Source: Hydrogenophaga pseudoflava
GTDB lineage: Bacteria > Pseudomonadota > Gammaproteobacteria > Burkholderiales > Burkholderiaceae_C
Reading direction: 5' to 3'
Length of the DNA: 55,348 nt
NCBI RefSeq assembly: GCF_031020795.1
Contig: NZ_JAVHJP010000003.1
Location: 1-55,348, forward strand
This document shows positions 31,301 through 42,059 of this stretch, piece by piece. Each line of letters begins with the position of its first letter. Positions within the stretch are counted from its first letter, which is position 1. Position numbers and translations under genes: made by a program. The notes below the pieces were generated by a model. The model searched no databases and was not told the DNA's origin. It was given only the letters and a program-made list of their open reading frames with translations.

Positions 31301-31337
31301 GATTCGGGTCTCCTGCGCGGACCGGCGGTGCGACGGT

Positions 31338-32513
31338 TTACAGCACTTCGAAGACGCCGGCGGCGCCCATGCCACCACCGATGCACATGGTCACGCAGAC
31401 GCGCTTGGCACCGCGGCGCTTGCCTTCGATCAACGCGTGGCCGGTCAGGCGCTGGCCCGACACGCCGTAGGGGTGGCCCACGGCGATGGCGCCGCCGTTG
31501 ACGTTCAGGCGATCACCCGGAATGCCCAGCTTGTCGCGGCAGTAGATCACCTGCACGGCGAAGGCTTCGTTGAGCTCCCACAGGTCGATGTCGCTGATCT
31601 TCAGGCCCAGGCGCGACAGCACCTTGGGGATGGCGAACACCGGGCCGATGCCCATTTCGTCGGGCTCGCAGCCGGCCACGGCGAAGCCCAGGAAGCGGCC
31701 CAGGGGCTGCAGCCCCTTTTTACTGGCAAGGGCCTCGTCCATCACCACGCAGGCGCCCGCACCGTCGCTGAACTGGCTGGCATTGCCGGCGGACACCAGG
31801 CCACCCGGCAGCGCCGAGCGAAGGCCGTGGATGCTGTCGAAGGTGGTGCCGGGACGGATGCCTTCGTCGTTCTCGACCGTGACCTGCTTGGTCATCAGGC
31901 CCATGACCTTGTCGGCCACGCCGGCGGTCACGGTGATGGGGGCGATCTCCGCCTTGAACAGACCGGCTTCCAGCGCGGCCGCGGCCTTCTGCTGGCTGGC
32001 GGCGCCGTATTCGTCCATGGCGTCGCGGCCGATGTTGTAGCGCTTGGCCACCTGTTCGGCGGTCTGCAGCATGTTCCAGTAGATCTCGGGCTTCTGCTTC
32101 TCCAGCGCAAGGTCCTTGAGCATGTGCTGGTTCATCTCCTGCTGCACGCAGGAGATGCTTTCCACACCACCGGCCACGTAGACCGAGCCTTCGCCCGCGA
32201 TGATGCGCTGGGCGGCCAGGGCGATGGTCTGCAGGCCCGAGGAGCAGAAGCGGTTGACGGTCATGCCCGAGACGGTGATGGGCAGGCCGGCCTTGAGCGC
32301 GATCTGGCGCGCGATGTTGGCGCCGGTCGCGCCCTCAGGGTTGGCGCAGCCCATGATCACGTCTTCGACTTCGGCGGCGTCGATGCCGGCGCGCTGCACG
32401 GCGTGCTGCACCGCGTGGCCACCGAGCGTGGCGCCGTGGGTCATGTTGAAGGCGCCCTTCCAGCTCTTGGTCAGGGGCGTGCGGGCGGTGGAAACGATGA
32501 CGGCGTTGGTCAT
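31338..32513 (-). CDS. Acetyl-CoA C-acyltransferase (thiolase)
   Basis: 391 residues, normal thiolase length. The acylated nucleophile is C90 in [14 protein letters not shown]. The C-terminal catalytic His and Cys are in [17 protein letters not shown] and [14 protein letters not shown]. It cleaves 3-ketoacyl-CoA to acetyl-CoA and a shortened acyl-CoA, or condenses in reverse. It sits 33 bp after the FadB-like gene, the usual FadB-FadA arrangement for beta-oxidation. The chain-length preference cannot be read from sequence. Confidence 0.94.
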   Translation of the reverse strand: MTNAVIVSTARTPLTKSWKGAFNMTHGATLGGHAVQHAVQRAGIDAAEVEDVIMGCANPEGATGANIARQIALKAGLPITVSGMTVNRFCSSGLQTIALAAQRIIAGEGSVYVAGGVESISCVQQEMNQHMLKDLALEKQKPEIYWNMLQTAEQVAKRYNIGRDAMDEYGAASQQKAAAALEAGLFKAEIAPITVTAGVADKVMGLMTKQVTVENDEGIRPGTTFDSIHGLRSALPGGLVSAGNASQFSDGAGACVVMDEALASKKGLQPLGRFLGFAVAGCEPDEMGIGPVFAIPKVLSRLGLKISDIDLWELNEAFAVQVIYCRDKLGIPGDRLNVNGGAIAVGHPYGVSGQRLTGHALIEGKRRGAKRVCVTMCIGGGMGAAGVFEVL

Positions 32514-32546
32514 GATGGGTTCCTCAAATCTGGATTCGTGCGGTCA

Positions 32547-34655
32547 TCAGAAAGTCTTGCCTTCGGCGGCGAGCTTCGCCAGCAGCGGCGCAGGCTGCCA
32601 GAACTTCGCGTCGTCCAGCGGGTTCTTGGCGAACCGCTTCATGGCCTGGACCACATTGAACAGGCCCACCTCGTTGGCGTAGTTCAGAGGGCCGCCACGG
32701 TGCACCGGGAAGCCGTAGCCGAAGATGTAGACCACGTCGATGTCGCTGGCCTTGTTGGCGATGCCCTCTTCCAGGATGTGCGCGGCTTCGTTGACCAGCG
32801 AGAACACCAGGCGCTGCACGATCTCTTCGTCGGAGATCTTGCGCGGCGTGATGCCCAAGGCCTTGCGGTGCTCTTCGATCATGGCCACCACCTCGGCGTT
32901 CGGAATCGCGTCGCGCTTGCCGGGCACGTAGTCGTACCAGCCGGCGCCGGTCTTCTGGCCGAAGCGGCCCTTCTCGCACAGCAGGTCGGCGGTCTTGCTG
33001 TACTTCATGTCCGGCTTTTCCTGGTAGCGGCGCTTGCGGATCGCCCAGCCAATGTCGTTGCCGGCCAGGTCGCCCATGCGGAACGGGCCCATGGCCATGC
33101 CGAACTTCTCCATCGCCTTGTCGACCTGCTCGGGCGTGCAGCCCTCGTCGAGCAGGAAGCCGCCCTGGCGGCCGTACTGCTCGATCATGCGGTTGCCGAT
33201 GAAGCCGTCGCAGACGCCCGAGACCACGGCCGTCTTCTTGATCTTCTTGCTGATCGCCATCACCGTGGCCAGCACGTCCTTGGCGGTCGCGTCGCCGCGC
33301 ACCACTTCCAGCAGCTTCATCACGTTGGCCGGGCTGAAGAAGTGCATGCCCACCACGTCCTGCGGGCGCTGGGTGAAGTTCGCGATCTTGTTGACGTCCA
33401 GCGTCGAGGTGTTGGAGGCCAGGATGGCACCGGGCTTCATCACGCGGTCGAGTTCCTTGAACACCGCTTCCTTGACGCCGATCTCCTCGAACACGGCCTC
33501 GATCACCAGGTCGGCCGAGCCGATCTCGTCGTAGCTCAGCGTGGTGGACAGCAGGGCCATGCGCTGCTCGTACTTCTCCTGCTTGAGCTTGCCCTTCTTG
33601 ACCTGGGCTTCGTAGTTGCTGCGCATGACGCCGACACCGCGGTCCAGCGCTTCCTGCTTCATCTCCAGGATCTTCACCGGGATGCCGGCGTTGAGGAAGT
33701 TCATCGAGATGCCGCCACCCATGGTGCCGGCACCGATGACGGCGACCTTCTCGATCTTGCGCTGCGGCGTGTCTTCCGGCACGTCCGGGATCTTGCTGGC
33801 GGCGCGCTCGGCCGTGAACAAATGGCGCAGCGACTTGCACTCGGGTGTCCACATCAGGTTGATGAAGATCTCGCGCTCGAACACCATGCCGTCGTTGAAC
33901 TTCTTCTTGGTCGCGGCTTCGACCGCGTCCACGCACTTGGCGGGCGCCGGGAAGTTCTTGGCCATGCCCTTGACCATGTTGCGCGCGAACTGGAAGTAGG
34001 CGTCGCCGTCCTTGTGCTTGCAGGGCAGGTTGCGCACCAGCGGGAAGGCGGAGCCGTCGGCGTGCTTCGCAGCCATCTCGCGGGCGAAGGCCAGGGCCTC
34101 CTCGGCCAGCGACTCGGGCGAAGCGGCCAGCTTGTCGAACAGCTTCTGGCCCGGCAGTTGGGCCAGCATCTCGCTCTTCACCGGCTCGCCGCTGACGATC
34201 ATGTTCAGCGCGGCTTCCACGCCCAGCACGCGCGGCAGGCGCTGCGTGCCACCGGCGCCAGGGATCAGGCCCAGCTTCACCTCGGGCAGGGCCACGTTGC
34301 AGCCGGGGGCGGCGATGCGGTAGTGCGCGCCCAGCGCCAGTTCCAGGCCGCCGCCCATGCACACGCTGTGCACGGCCGCGATCACCGGCTTGGAGGTGTT
34401 CTCCACGCGCAGGATGACGGAGAGCAGGTTGGGTTCCTGGATCGCCTTGGGCGAACCGAACTCGCGGATGTCGGCGCCACCGGAAAAGGCCTTGCCGGCA
34501 CCGGTCAGCACGATGGCCTTGACCGCCGCGTCGTTCTCGGCCTTCTCCAGGCCGTCGACGATGGCCTGGCGGGTGGACAGGCCCAGGCCGTTGACCGGCG
34601 GGTTGTTCAGCGTGATAACGGCGACGGCGCCGTGGACCTGGTACTCAGCGGTCAT
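32547..34655 (-). CDS. Bifunctional enoyl-CoA hydratase / 3-hydroxyacyl-CoA dehydrogenase (FadB/FadJ-like)
   Basis: 702 residues. The crotonase domain (about 1-190) has FSGGADIREF and the catalytic glutamates E105 (GGGLELALG) and E125 (LPEVKLGLIPGAGG). The NAD-binding 3-hydroxyacyl-CoA dehydrogenase domain starts with VIGAGTMGGG at about 307-315 and continues with MHFFSPANVMKLLEVV, which includes the catalytic His. Two C-terminal dehydrogenase repeats complete the protein. It carries out hydration and oxidation steps of beta-oxidation. It heads the 15-gene run, and its upstream region has a TetR-type palindrome at 34698-34709. Confidence 0.95.
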   Translation of the reverse strand: MTAEYQVHGAVAVITLNNPPVNGLGLSTRQAIVDGLEKAENDAAVKAIVLTGAGKAFSGGADIREFGSPKAIQEPNLLSVILRVENTSKPVIAAVHSVCMGGGLELALGAHYRIAAPGCNVALPEVKLGLIPGAGGTQRLPRVLGVEAALNMIVSGEPVKSEMLAQLPGQKLFDKLAASPESLAEEALAFAREMAAKHADGSAFPLVRNLPCKHKDGDAYFQFARNMVKGMAKNFPAPAKCVDAVEAATKKKFNDGMVFEREIFINLMWTPECKSLRHLFTAERAASKIPDVPEDTPQRKIEKVAVIGAGTMGGGISMNFLNAGIPVKILEMKQEALDRGVGVMRSNYEAQVKKGKLKQEKYEQRMALLSTTLSYDEIGSADLVIEAVFEEIGVKEAVFKELDRVMKPGAILASNTSTLDVNKIANFTQRPQDVVGMHFFSPANVMKLLEVVRGDATAKDVLATVMAISKKIKKTAVVSGVCDGFIGNRMIEQYGRQGGFLLDEGCTPEQVDKAMEKFGMAMGPFRMGDLAGNDIGWAIRKRRYQEKPDMKYSKTADLLCEKGRFGQKTGAGWYDYVPGKRDAIPNAEVVAMIEEHRKALGITPRKISDEEIVQRLVFSLVNEAAHILEEGIANKASDIDVVYIFGYGFPVHRGGPLNYANEVGLFNVVQAMKRFAKNPLDDAKFWQPAPLLAKLAAEGKTF

Positions 34656-34697
34656 GGGGTCTCCTCTGGGGTGAAACGGGAAAACAGTTCAAAAAAC

Positions 34698-34709
34698 GAA
34701 CGGTCGTGC
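34698..34709. promoter_or_regulatory. TetR-type palindromic operator candidate upstream of the fadB-like gene
   Basis: GAACGGTCGTGC forms an imperfect palindrome (GAACG-GT-CGTGC, one mismatch between arms), 43 bp upstream of the fadB-like start codon in an AT-rich patch. A near-identical 12-mer (11 of 12 bases) lies upstream of the acyl-CoA ligase gene at 41881-41892. TetR-family repressors commonly control fatty acid degradation through such sites; the regulator itself is not in the window. Confidence 0.65.
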
Positions 34710-34759
34710 GATTTTAGGAAATTTGTGCGGCGCCGCAATGACCCTCTGTCGCTTGGGGG

Positions 34760-35455
34760 TCAGACCTCCAGCCATTCCTTGCGGGTGTAGGGGTCGGCGC
34801 GCAGGCTGTCGGGCGTGCCCTCGAACACGATGCTGCCGTGGCCCATGACCAGGGCGCGGTCGGAGATCGCCATCGCGATGGTCAGCTTCTGCTCGATCAG
34901 CAGCACCGAGATGCCACGGGCCTTGAGCTTCTGCAGGTACTCGCCCACCAGCTCCACGATCTTGGGCGCCAGGCCCTCGGTGGGCTCGTCGATGATGATC
35001 AGGTCGGGGTCGCCCATGAGGGTGCGGCACAGCGTGAGCATCTGCTGCTCGCCGCCCGAGAGCACGCCGGCCTCGGTGTGCTGGCGCTCCTTGAGGCGCG
35101 GGAACATGGCGTACATGTCGTCGAAGCCCCAGCGCGAGCCCTTGCCACTGCCCTTCTGGCCCAGCAGCAGGTTCTGGTGCACGGTGAGCTTGGGAAAGAT
35201 GTCGCGGTTCTCGGGCACATAGCCAATGCCACGGTGCGCGATCTCGAAAGGCTTGTGGCCCCGGATGGCCTCGCCCTTCCAGTCGATCGTGCCCTCGCAG
35301 TCGACCAGGCCCATGATGGCCTTGGCGGTGGTGGAGCGGCCCGAGCCGTTGCGGCCCAGCAGCGCGACGATCTCGCCCTGCCCGACCCCGAAGGACACGC
35401 CGTGCAGCACATGGCTCTTGCCGTAGTAGGCGTGGAGGTTCTGGATCTTCAGCAT
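34760..35455 (-). CDS. livF: Branched-chain-type ABC transporter ATPase LivF
   Basis: 231 residues. It is one of two ATPases of a Liv-type importer. Signature VLSGGEQQMLTLCRTLM, Walker B LIIIDEPTEGLAPKIV and the H-loop region are intact. The Walker A reads GRNGSGRST: the invariant lysine is replaced by arginine at residue 40 (codon at 35336-35338). The start is the ATG at 35455, 8 bases after an AAGGAGG site; the longer frame opening with TTG at 35473 would place that site inside the gene. It follows livG by 14 bp. Substrate is probably a carboxylate or acyl precursor for the downstream acyl-CoA genes, an inference from context. Confidence 0.93.
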   Translation of the reverse strand: MLKIQNLHAYYGKSHVLHGVSFGVGQGEIVALLGRNGSGRSTTAKAIMGLVDCEGTIDWKGEAIRGHKPFEIAHRGIGYVPENRDIFPKLTVHQNLLLGQKGSGKGSRWGFDDMYAMFPRLKERQHTEAGVLSGGEQQMLTLCRTLMGDPDLIIIDEPTEGLAPKIVELVGEYLQKLKARGISVLLIEQKLTIAMAISDRALVMGHGSIVFEGTPDSLRADPYTRKEWLEV

Positions 35456-35469
35456 CTCTGCAGCCTCCT

Positions 35470-36309
35470 TCAATGGCCGGCCGAGGCGGCCTGCTCGTCG
35501 GCGAGCACCGAGCCCAGGTAGGCCTCCTGCACCTTGGGGTTGGCGCGCACGGCCTCGGGCGTGTCGAAGGCGATCACCTCGCCGTAGACCACCACCGCGA
35601 TCTTGTCGGCCAGGCCGAACACCACGCCCATGTCGTGCTCGACGGTCAGCAGGGTCTTGCCCACCGTCACCTCGCGGATCAGTTCGATGAAGCGGCTGGT
35701 CTCGCTCTTGCTCATGCCGGCCGTGGGCTCGTCCAGCAGGATGACGTTGGCCCCGCCGGCGATGGTGATGCCGATTTCCAGCGCGCGCTGTTCGGCGTAG
35801 GTCAGGTTCATCGCCAGGGTGTCGTGCTTCTTGTCGAGCCGGATCATCTTCATCAGCTCTTCGGCCCGGTCGTTGGCGTCGGTCAGGTCGGCCAGGAAGC
35901 GGAACAGCGTGTAGCGGTAGCCCAGGCTCCAGAGCACGCTGCAGCGCAGGTTCTCGAACACGCTGAGCTTGGGGAAGATGTTGGTGATCTGGAAGCTGCG
36001 CGAGAGGCCCAGGCGGTTGATCTCGAAGGGCTTCTTGCCGTCGATGCGCGTGCCGTTGAGGATGACCTCGCCGCTGGTCGGCGCGAAGCGGCCCGAGATC
36101 AGGTTGAACAGCGTGGACTTGCCCGCGCCGTTGGGGCCGATGATGGCCACGCGCTCACCGGCGCGCACGGCCAGGTTGGCGCCGCGGATGATTTCGGTCT
36201 TGCCGAAGCTCTTGCGCAGATCGCGCAGCTCCAAAGCGTAGCCACCCGAATGCACATGGCTCATGGCCTGCTCGTGCGGCCGCACGGGGGTGTTGGTCGC
36301 GGTGCTCAT
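35470..36309 (-). CDS. livG: Branched-chain-type ABC transporter ATPase LivG
   Basis: 279 residues. Walker A GPNGAGKST is canonical, and the Q-loop region SRSFQITNIFPKLSVFENL, signature LTYAEQRALEIG (a variant LSGG) and Walker B VILLDEPTAGMS are typical of LivG. The product energises a periplasmic-binding-protein importer in the inner membrane together with LivF. The start ATG at 36309 overlaps the livM stop as ATGA; the first 24 residues are low in conservation, so an internal ATG (MSHVHSGG) is a possible alternative. It contrasts with LivF, which lacks the Walker A lysine. Confidence 0.92.
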   Translation of the reverse strand: MSTATNTPVRPHEQAMSHVHSGGYALELRDLRKSFGKTEIIRGANLAVRAGERVAIIGPNGAGKSTLFNLISGRFAPTSGEVILNGTRIDGKKPFEINRLGLSRSFQITNIFPKLSVFENLRCSVLWSLGYRYTLFRFLADLTDANDRAEELMKMIRLDKKHDTLAMNLTYAEQRALEIGITIAGGANVILLDEPTAGMSKSETSRFIELIREVTVGKTLLTVEHDMGVVFGLADKIAVVVYGEVIAFDTPEAVRANPKVQEAYLGSVLADEQAASAGH

Positions 36310-37598
36310 TCCGTCTCCCGGCGCTTGATCTCTTTTTCGATGTCGGTCTGGATCGCCGACCACTGGGCGGCGAACTGGCGACGCGCGATCTCGAACACGC
36401 CCAAACAGGTCAGCGTGACGAACACCGCGCCGAACCAGGTCGTGCCCGCCCTGGTGTCCAGCTCCACGCCCAGGTACTTCACCGTGTCGCCCATGGCCGC
36501 GTTCAGCTGCAGGTGGTAGATCATCTCGACCATCGAACCGGCGCCCAGCAGCACCAGCACCGCGGTCACGCCCAGCACCAGGTAGGACACCCAGATTTCG
36601 CGCAGCCGGCCGAAGGAGGCCACACGCAGGTTCATCATGATCAGGCTGGCGATGCCGCCGGGCGCGTACATCACCATGAACAGGAAGATCAGGCCCAGGT
36701 AGAGCAGCCAGGCCTTGGTCAGCTCGGACAGCAGCACCGCGGCCAGCACCATCAGCACGCCGCCGATGATGGGGCCGAAGAAGAAGGTGGCGCCGCCCAG
36801 GAAGGTGAACAGCAGGTAGCCGCCGGAACGCGCCGCGCCCACCACCTCCGCCGTGACGATCTCGAAGTTGATCGCCCCCAGGCCACCCGCGATGCCGGCA
36901 AAGAAGCCCGCGATCATGAAGGCCAGGTAGCGCACCTTCTGCGTGTTGTAGCCGATGAACTCCACCCGCTCGGGGTTGTCGCGCACCGCGTTGAGGATGC
37001 GGCCCAGCGGCGTGCGGGTGAAGGCGAACATCAGCGCCACGCAGACGAAGGTGTAGACCGCGATCAGGTAATACACCTGCACCGGCGGCCCGAACGTGAT
37101 GCCCATGAAGGGCTGGCCCACCACCCGGTTGCCCGAGACGCCGGCCTCGCCGCCGAAGAAGTCGGAGAACATCAGGGACATCGCGAACACCAGCTCGGCC
37201 ATGCCGAGCGTGATCATGGCAAACGGTGTGCCGGCCTTCTTGGTGGTCACGTAGCCAAACAGGATGGCGAAGAACAGCCCCGCGAAACCGCCCACCACCG
37301 GGATCAGGCTGACCGGGATGGGCCATTGCCCGTCGGACACCGCGTTGAGCGCGTGGATCGCCACATAGCTGCCCAGGCCGGTGTACACCGCATGGCCGAA
37401 GCTGAGCATGCCGCCCTGCCCCAGCAGGATGTTGTAGGAAAGGCAGGCGATGATGGCGATGCCCATCTGCGTGAGCATGGTGACCGAGAGGTTGCTGGTG
37501 AACAGCTTGGGCGCCACCAGCAGCACGATGGCGAACAGCGACCAGACGATCCAGCGGCCGACGTTCCAGGGTTTGAATTCGTAGTGGGTCTTGCTCAT
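36306..37598 (-). CDS. livM: Branched-chain-type ABC transporter permease LivM
   Basis: 430 residues with about ten hydrophobic segments. Typical LivM stretches are LSYNILLGQGGMLSFGHAVY and FAFTRTPLGRILNAVRDNPERVEFIGYN, the latter carrying the coupling-loop EAA-like region. It forms the translocation pore with LivH. It is longer than many LivM proteins because of a roughly 100-residue C-terminal part with further membrane segments and a charged tail (TDIEKEIKRRETE). The stop overlaps livG, and livH lies 6 bp upstream. Confidence 0.93.
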   Translation of the reverse strand: MSKTHYEFKPWNVGRWIVWSLFAIVLLVAPKLFTSNLSVTMLTQMGIAIIACLSYNILLGQGGMLSFGHAVYTGLGSYVAIHALNAVSDGQWPIPVSLIPVVGGFAGLFFAILFGYVTTKKAGTPFAMITLGMAELVFAMSLMFSDFFGGEAGVSGNRVVGQPFMGITFGPPVQVYYLIAVYTFVCVALMFAFTRTPLGRILNAVRDNPERVEFIGYNTQKVRYLAFMIAGFFAGIAGGLGAINFEIVTAEVVGAARSGGYLLFTFLGGATFFFGPIIGGVLMVLAAVLLSELTKAWLLYLGLIFLFMVMYAPGGIASLIMMNLRVASFGRLREIWVSYLVLGVTAVLVLLGAGSMVEMIYHLQLNAAMGDTVKYLGVELDTRAGTTWFGAVFVTLTCLGVFEIARRQFAAQWSAIQTDIEKEIKRRETE

Positions 37599-37604
37599 GT
37601 CGGA

Positions 37605-38627
37605 TCAGCCTTCGCGGGTGCCCAGCAGCCCCTTGGGCCGGAAGATCAGGATCAGCACCAGGAACAGGTAGGGCAGGATGGGCGCCACCTGCGACAGGGT
37701 GAGCTTGAGCACCGAGTTGGCCCGCGCCGCGTCGGACAGCTGCAGCCCCAGCTGCTGCGCCACGCTCACGAAAGAGTGGTCCAGGCCGACCGCGAAGGTC
37801 TGGATGACGCCGATCAGCAGCGAGGCCAGGAAGGCACCCGAGAGCGAGCCCATGCCGCCGACCACCACCACCACGAAGATCACCGAGCCCACCGTGGCGG
37901 CCATCGCCGGTTCGGTCACGAAGGTGCTGCCGCCGATCACCCCGGCCAGCCCGGCCAGGCCCGTGCCCGCGCCGAACACCAGCATGAAGACCCGCGGCAC
38001 GTTGTGGCCCAGGGCCTCGACCATCTCGGGGTGCGTGAGCGCCGCCTGGATCACCAGGCCGATGCGTGTGCGCGTGAGCAGCAGCCACAGCGAGACCAGC
38101 ATCAGCACCGCGATGCCCATCATGAAGGCGCGCGTGGCCGGGAACGGCGTGCAGATGACGCCCTCGGCGCTGCAGACCGCTTGGCCCGCGGCGCCCAGCA
38201 CCATGCCGATGCTGTCGTTGGCGTGGTGGACCAGGGTGAAGGCCGGACCCCGCAGCACCTCGGGCGGAGCGAACTCCACCGCCGTCCGGCCCCAGACCAG
38301 CTGCACCAGCTCCAGCACGATGTAGGACAGGCCGAAGGTGACCAGCAGTTCGGGCACGTGGCCGAACTTGTGCACCTTGCGCAGCGACAGCCGTTCGAAC
38401 AGCGCCCCCAGGGCACCCACCACCAGCGGCGCGACCACCAGCGCCGGCCAGAAGCCGATCAGGCCCGACAGCGAATAGCCGACATAGGCGCCGACCATGT
38501 AGAAGCTGGCATGCGCGAAATTGAGCACGCCCATCATGCTGAAGATGAGCGTCAGCCCCGAGCTCAACATGAACAGCAGCAAGCCATAGCTCACGCCGTT
38601 GAGCATGGAGATGATGAAGAACTCCAT
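37605..38627 (-). CDS. livH: Branched-chain-type ABC transporter permease LivH
   Basis: 340 residues, about eight to nine hydrophobic segments. LivH features are NGVSYGLLLFMLSSGLTLIFSMMGVLNFAHASFYM at the N-terminus (seen as consecutive motifs) and VVVGGMGSLSGAFLASLLIG near the end. An insertion between the fourth and fifth segments (HHANDSIGMVLGAAGQAVCS) makes it longer than E. coli LivH. It starts 214 bp downstream of the binding-protein gene, across an intergenic repeat, so expression relative to the binding protein may be reduced. Confidence 0.93.
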   Translation of the reverse strand: MEFFIISMLNGVSYGLLLFMLSSGLTLIFSMMGVLNFAHASFYMVGAYVGYSLSGLIGFWPALVVAPLVVGALGALFERLSLRKVHKFGHVPELLVTFGLSYIVLELVQLVWGRTAVEFAPPEVLRGPAFTLVHHANDSIGMVLGAAGQAVCSAEGVICTPFPATRAFMMGIAVLMLVSLWLLLTRTRIGLVIQAALTHPEMVEALGHNVPRVFMLVFGAGTGLAGLAGVIGGSTFVTEPAMAATVGSVIFVVVVVGGMGSLSGAFLASLLIGVIQTFAVGLDHSFVSVAQQLGLQLSDAARANSVLKLTLSQVAPILPYLFLVLILIFRPKGLLGTREG

Positions 38628-38757
38628 GAAGCAGGCCTTTCGAGGGCGAAGGAGTTGGGAGAGAAGAAACGGAAGCGGTCCGAGTATGGCCCGCTCAGGC
38701 GATCAAAGCCCCATAGGACGCACCGGCGCGAAGTGCCCAGTCCAGAGCGCGGCGGAA

Positions 38758-38820
38758 CCGGCTTTGCCGGGCCGCTCGCGCTGCCCCCTGGAGGGGGTGA
38801 CGCAAAGCGGCGCGGGGGTG
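38758..38820. repeat. Composite intergenic hairpin repeat between the binding protein gene and livH
   Basis: Two stem-loops lie side by side in the 214-bp gap: CCGGC-TTT-GCCGG at 38758-38770 and CCCCCT-GG-AGGGGG at 38784-38797, followed by a GC-rich tract. Elements of this type, with a CCCCCT/AGGGGG core, are common between genes of Comamonadaceae as I recall. They may dampen read-through from livK into livH or stabilise the upstream mRNA. Only one copy is in this window, so its repeat status rests on family knowledge. Confidence 0.5.
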
Positions 38821-38841
38821 GGTCAAATCCTGCGCGGGGGG

Positions 38842-40068
38842 TCACCTTTTCATGTCGCAGCTCGTCGGCGTGCTCGACACGTACGCCGGGAACTCCTTCA
38901 CCGGCGCCAGCGTCATGCCGGTGTTCTCCGGGCTGTAGGGGTGCTTCGCGTCCGCCTTCTGCCACACGGTCAGGAACAGCGGCTGCTGCAGCTGGTGGTC
39001 CAGCTTGCGCATCTCGACCTCGCCGCTGAAGCTGCTGAACTTCAGGCCTTCCATGGCGGCCGCCACCTTGACCGGGTCGGTCGACTTGGCCTTGGCCATC
39101 GCCGTGCCCAGCGCGTTGTAGATGTGGATCACCGAGCCGGTGTAGAAGTCGTCCTTGAACTTGGCCTTGAACTCCTCGGTCCACTTGCCCACCTGCCCGC
39201 CCATGTTGTAGTGGTTGTAGGCAATCTGGAACACGCGGCCTTCAGCGCCGGTGCCCAGCGCGGTCGGCGTGCCGGTGACGCCGGTGTAGTAGGTGTAGAA
39301 CTTGCCCGTGTAGCCGCCTTCGTTGGCCGCCTTGACCAGCAGCGCCAGGTCGGAGCCCCAGTTGCCGGTGATCACGGTGTCGGCGCCCGAGGCCTTGATC
39401 TTCGCGATGTAGGGTGCGAAGTCGCGCACCTGGGCCAGCGGGTGCAGGTCCTCGCCGACGATCTGCACGTCGGGGCGCTTGCGGGCCAGGGTCTCCTTGG
39501 CGAACTTGGCGACCTGGTGGCCGTGCGAGTAGTTCTGGTTGAGCAGGTAGACCTTCTTGACGTCGGGCTTGTCTTTCATGAAGGTGGTCAGCGCTTCCAT
39601 CTTCATCGAGGTGTCGGCGTCGAAGCGGAAGTGCCAGTAGCTGCACTTGCTGTTGGTGAAATCGGGGTCCACCGCCGAGTGGTTCAGGAAGATGACTTCC
39701 TTGCCCGGGTTGCGCTCGTTGTGCTTGTTGACCGCGTCGATCAGCGCACCGGCCACCGACGAACCGTTGCCCTGGGTGATGTAGCGCACGCCCTGGTCCA
39801 GCGCGGCCTTGAAGGCGTTCAGGCTCTCGGCCGGGCTGAGCTTGTTGTCGATGCCGATGACTTCGAACTTCACGCCGGCCGGATTGTTCGCGCTGAACTT
39901 CTCGGCGAAGAACTGGAAGCTCTTGAGCTGGTTCGAACCGACCGGCGCCATCAGGCCCGAGAGCGGGTCGATCCAGGCGATCTTGACGGTCTCGCCCTTC
40001 TGGGCGTGGGCGGCACCGAAGGCCAGCAGGAGGGCGGCGGCGGCGACAGACTGGTGAGCGAACTTCAC
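38842..40068 (-). CDS. Branched-chain-type ABC transporter substrate-binding protein
   Basis: 408 residues with a clear signal peptide (MKFAHQSVAAAALLLAFGAAHAQ, cleavage after AHA). The mature protein has the type I periplasmic binding fold: IAWIDPLSGLMAPVGSN, the ITQGNGSSVAGALIDAV ligand-loop region and KVYLLNQNYSHGHQVAKF at the hinge. It delivers substrate to the Liv permeases. Family members bind amino acids, amides, aromatics or aliphatic acids; the ligand is not evident, but co-location with an acyl-CoA ligase and beta-oxidation genes suggests an organic acid. The gene is 214 bp upstream of livH and 138 bp downstream of the ligase. Confidence 0.93.
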   Translation of the reverse strand: MKFAHQSVAAAALLLAFGAAHAQKGETVKIAWIDPLSGLMAPVGSNQLKSFQFFAEKFSANNPAGVKFEVIGIDNKLSPAESLNAFKAALDQGVRYITQGNGSSVAGALIDAVNKHNERNPGKEVIFLNHSAVDPDFTNSKCSYWHFRFDADTSMKMEALTTFMKDKPDVKKVYLLNQNYSHGHQVAKFAKETLARKRPDVQIVGEDLHPLAQVRDFAPYIAKIKASGADTVITGNWGSDLALLVKAANEGGYTGKFYTYYTGVTGTPTALGTGAEGRVFQIAYNHYNMGGQVGKWTEEFKAKFKDDFYTGSVIHIYNALGTAMAKAKSTDPVKVAAAMEGLKFSSFSGEVEMRKLDHQLQQPLFLTVWQKADAKHPYSPENTGMTLAPVKEFPAYVSSTPTSCDMKR

Positions 40069-40206
40069 GTGACATCTCCTGGAGAAAGTGAAGTGGGCAG
40101 CGTAGCGCCGGACCTCTGCACGACGCTCAGGGATTGCCCTAGGCGCTATCGCACAGGCGACTCTGCTTGCACTTCCGTAGCGCCGCAGGTCGCCTGCGCG
40201 ACGGCT

Positions 40207-41850
<1,644 letters not shown>

Positions 41851-41880
41851 GGGGTATCTCCTGTGTTTGCCGTCAAAAAA

Positions 41881-41892
41881 GAACGGTCGTTC
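41881..41892. promoter_or_regulatory. TetR-type palindromic operator candidate upstream of the acyl-CoA ligase
   Basis: GAACGGTCGTTC is a 5+5 palindrome with a central GT (GAACG-GT-CGTTC), sitting 30 bp upstream of the ligase start in an AT-rich patch. It differs from the site at 34698-34709 in one base of 12. The site also lies in the shared region with the divergent MFS gene and could affect both. Confidence 0.7.
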
Positions 41893-42059
41893 GTTTTAAA
41901 ACCCCACATCATGCCCGAAACCGGACATGCTTCCCACCCCCGGGCCGGCGTGCCGGGCGGCCGGCGCGCGACGTTGCGCGCAGGGTCTGCGTACTTCCAC
42001 GTAGGCCCGACGCCGCGTCCTGTGCGAGAGTGCAAGGCTGTTCCTATCTCAGCCCGCGC

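Noticed and set aside
31437..34790. A plus-strand open frame of 1117 codons
   Set aside because: Antisense to the thiolase and fadB-like genes; no recognisable domain, His/Val/Ala-rich shadow composition.
40184..40198. Inverted repeat CGCAGG-TCG-CCTGCG downstream of the acyl-CoA ligase
   Set aside because: Short stem without a following T-run in the direction of transcription; too weak to call as a terminator.
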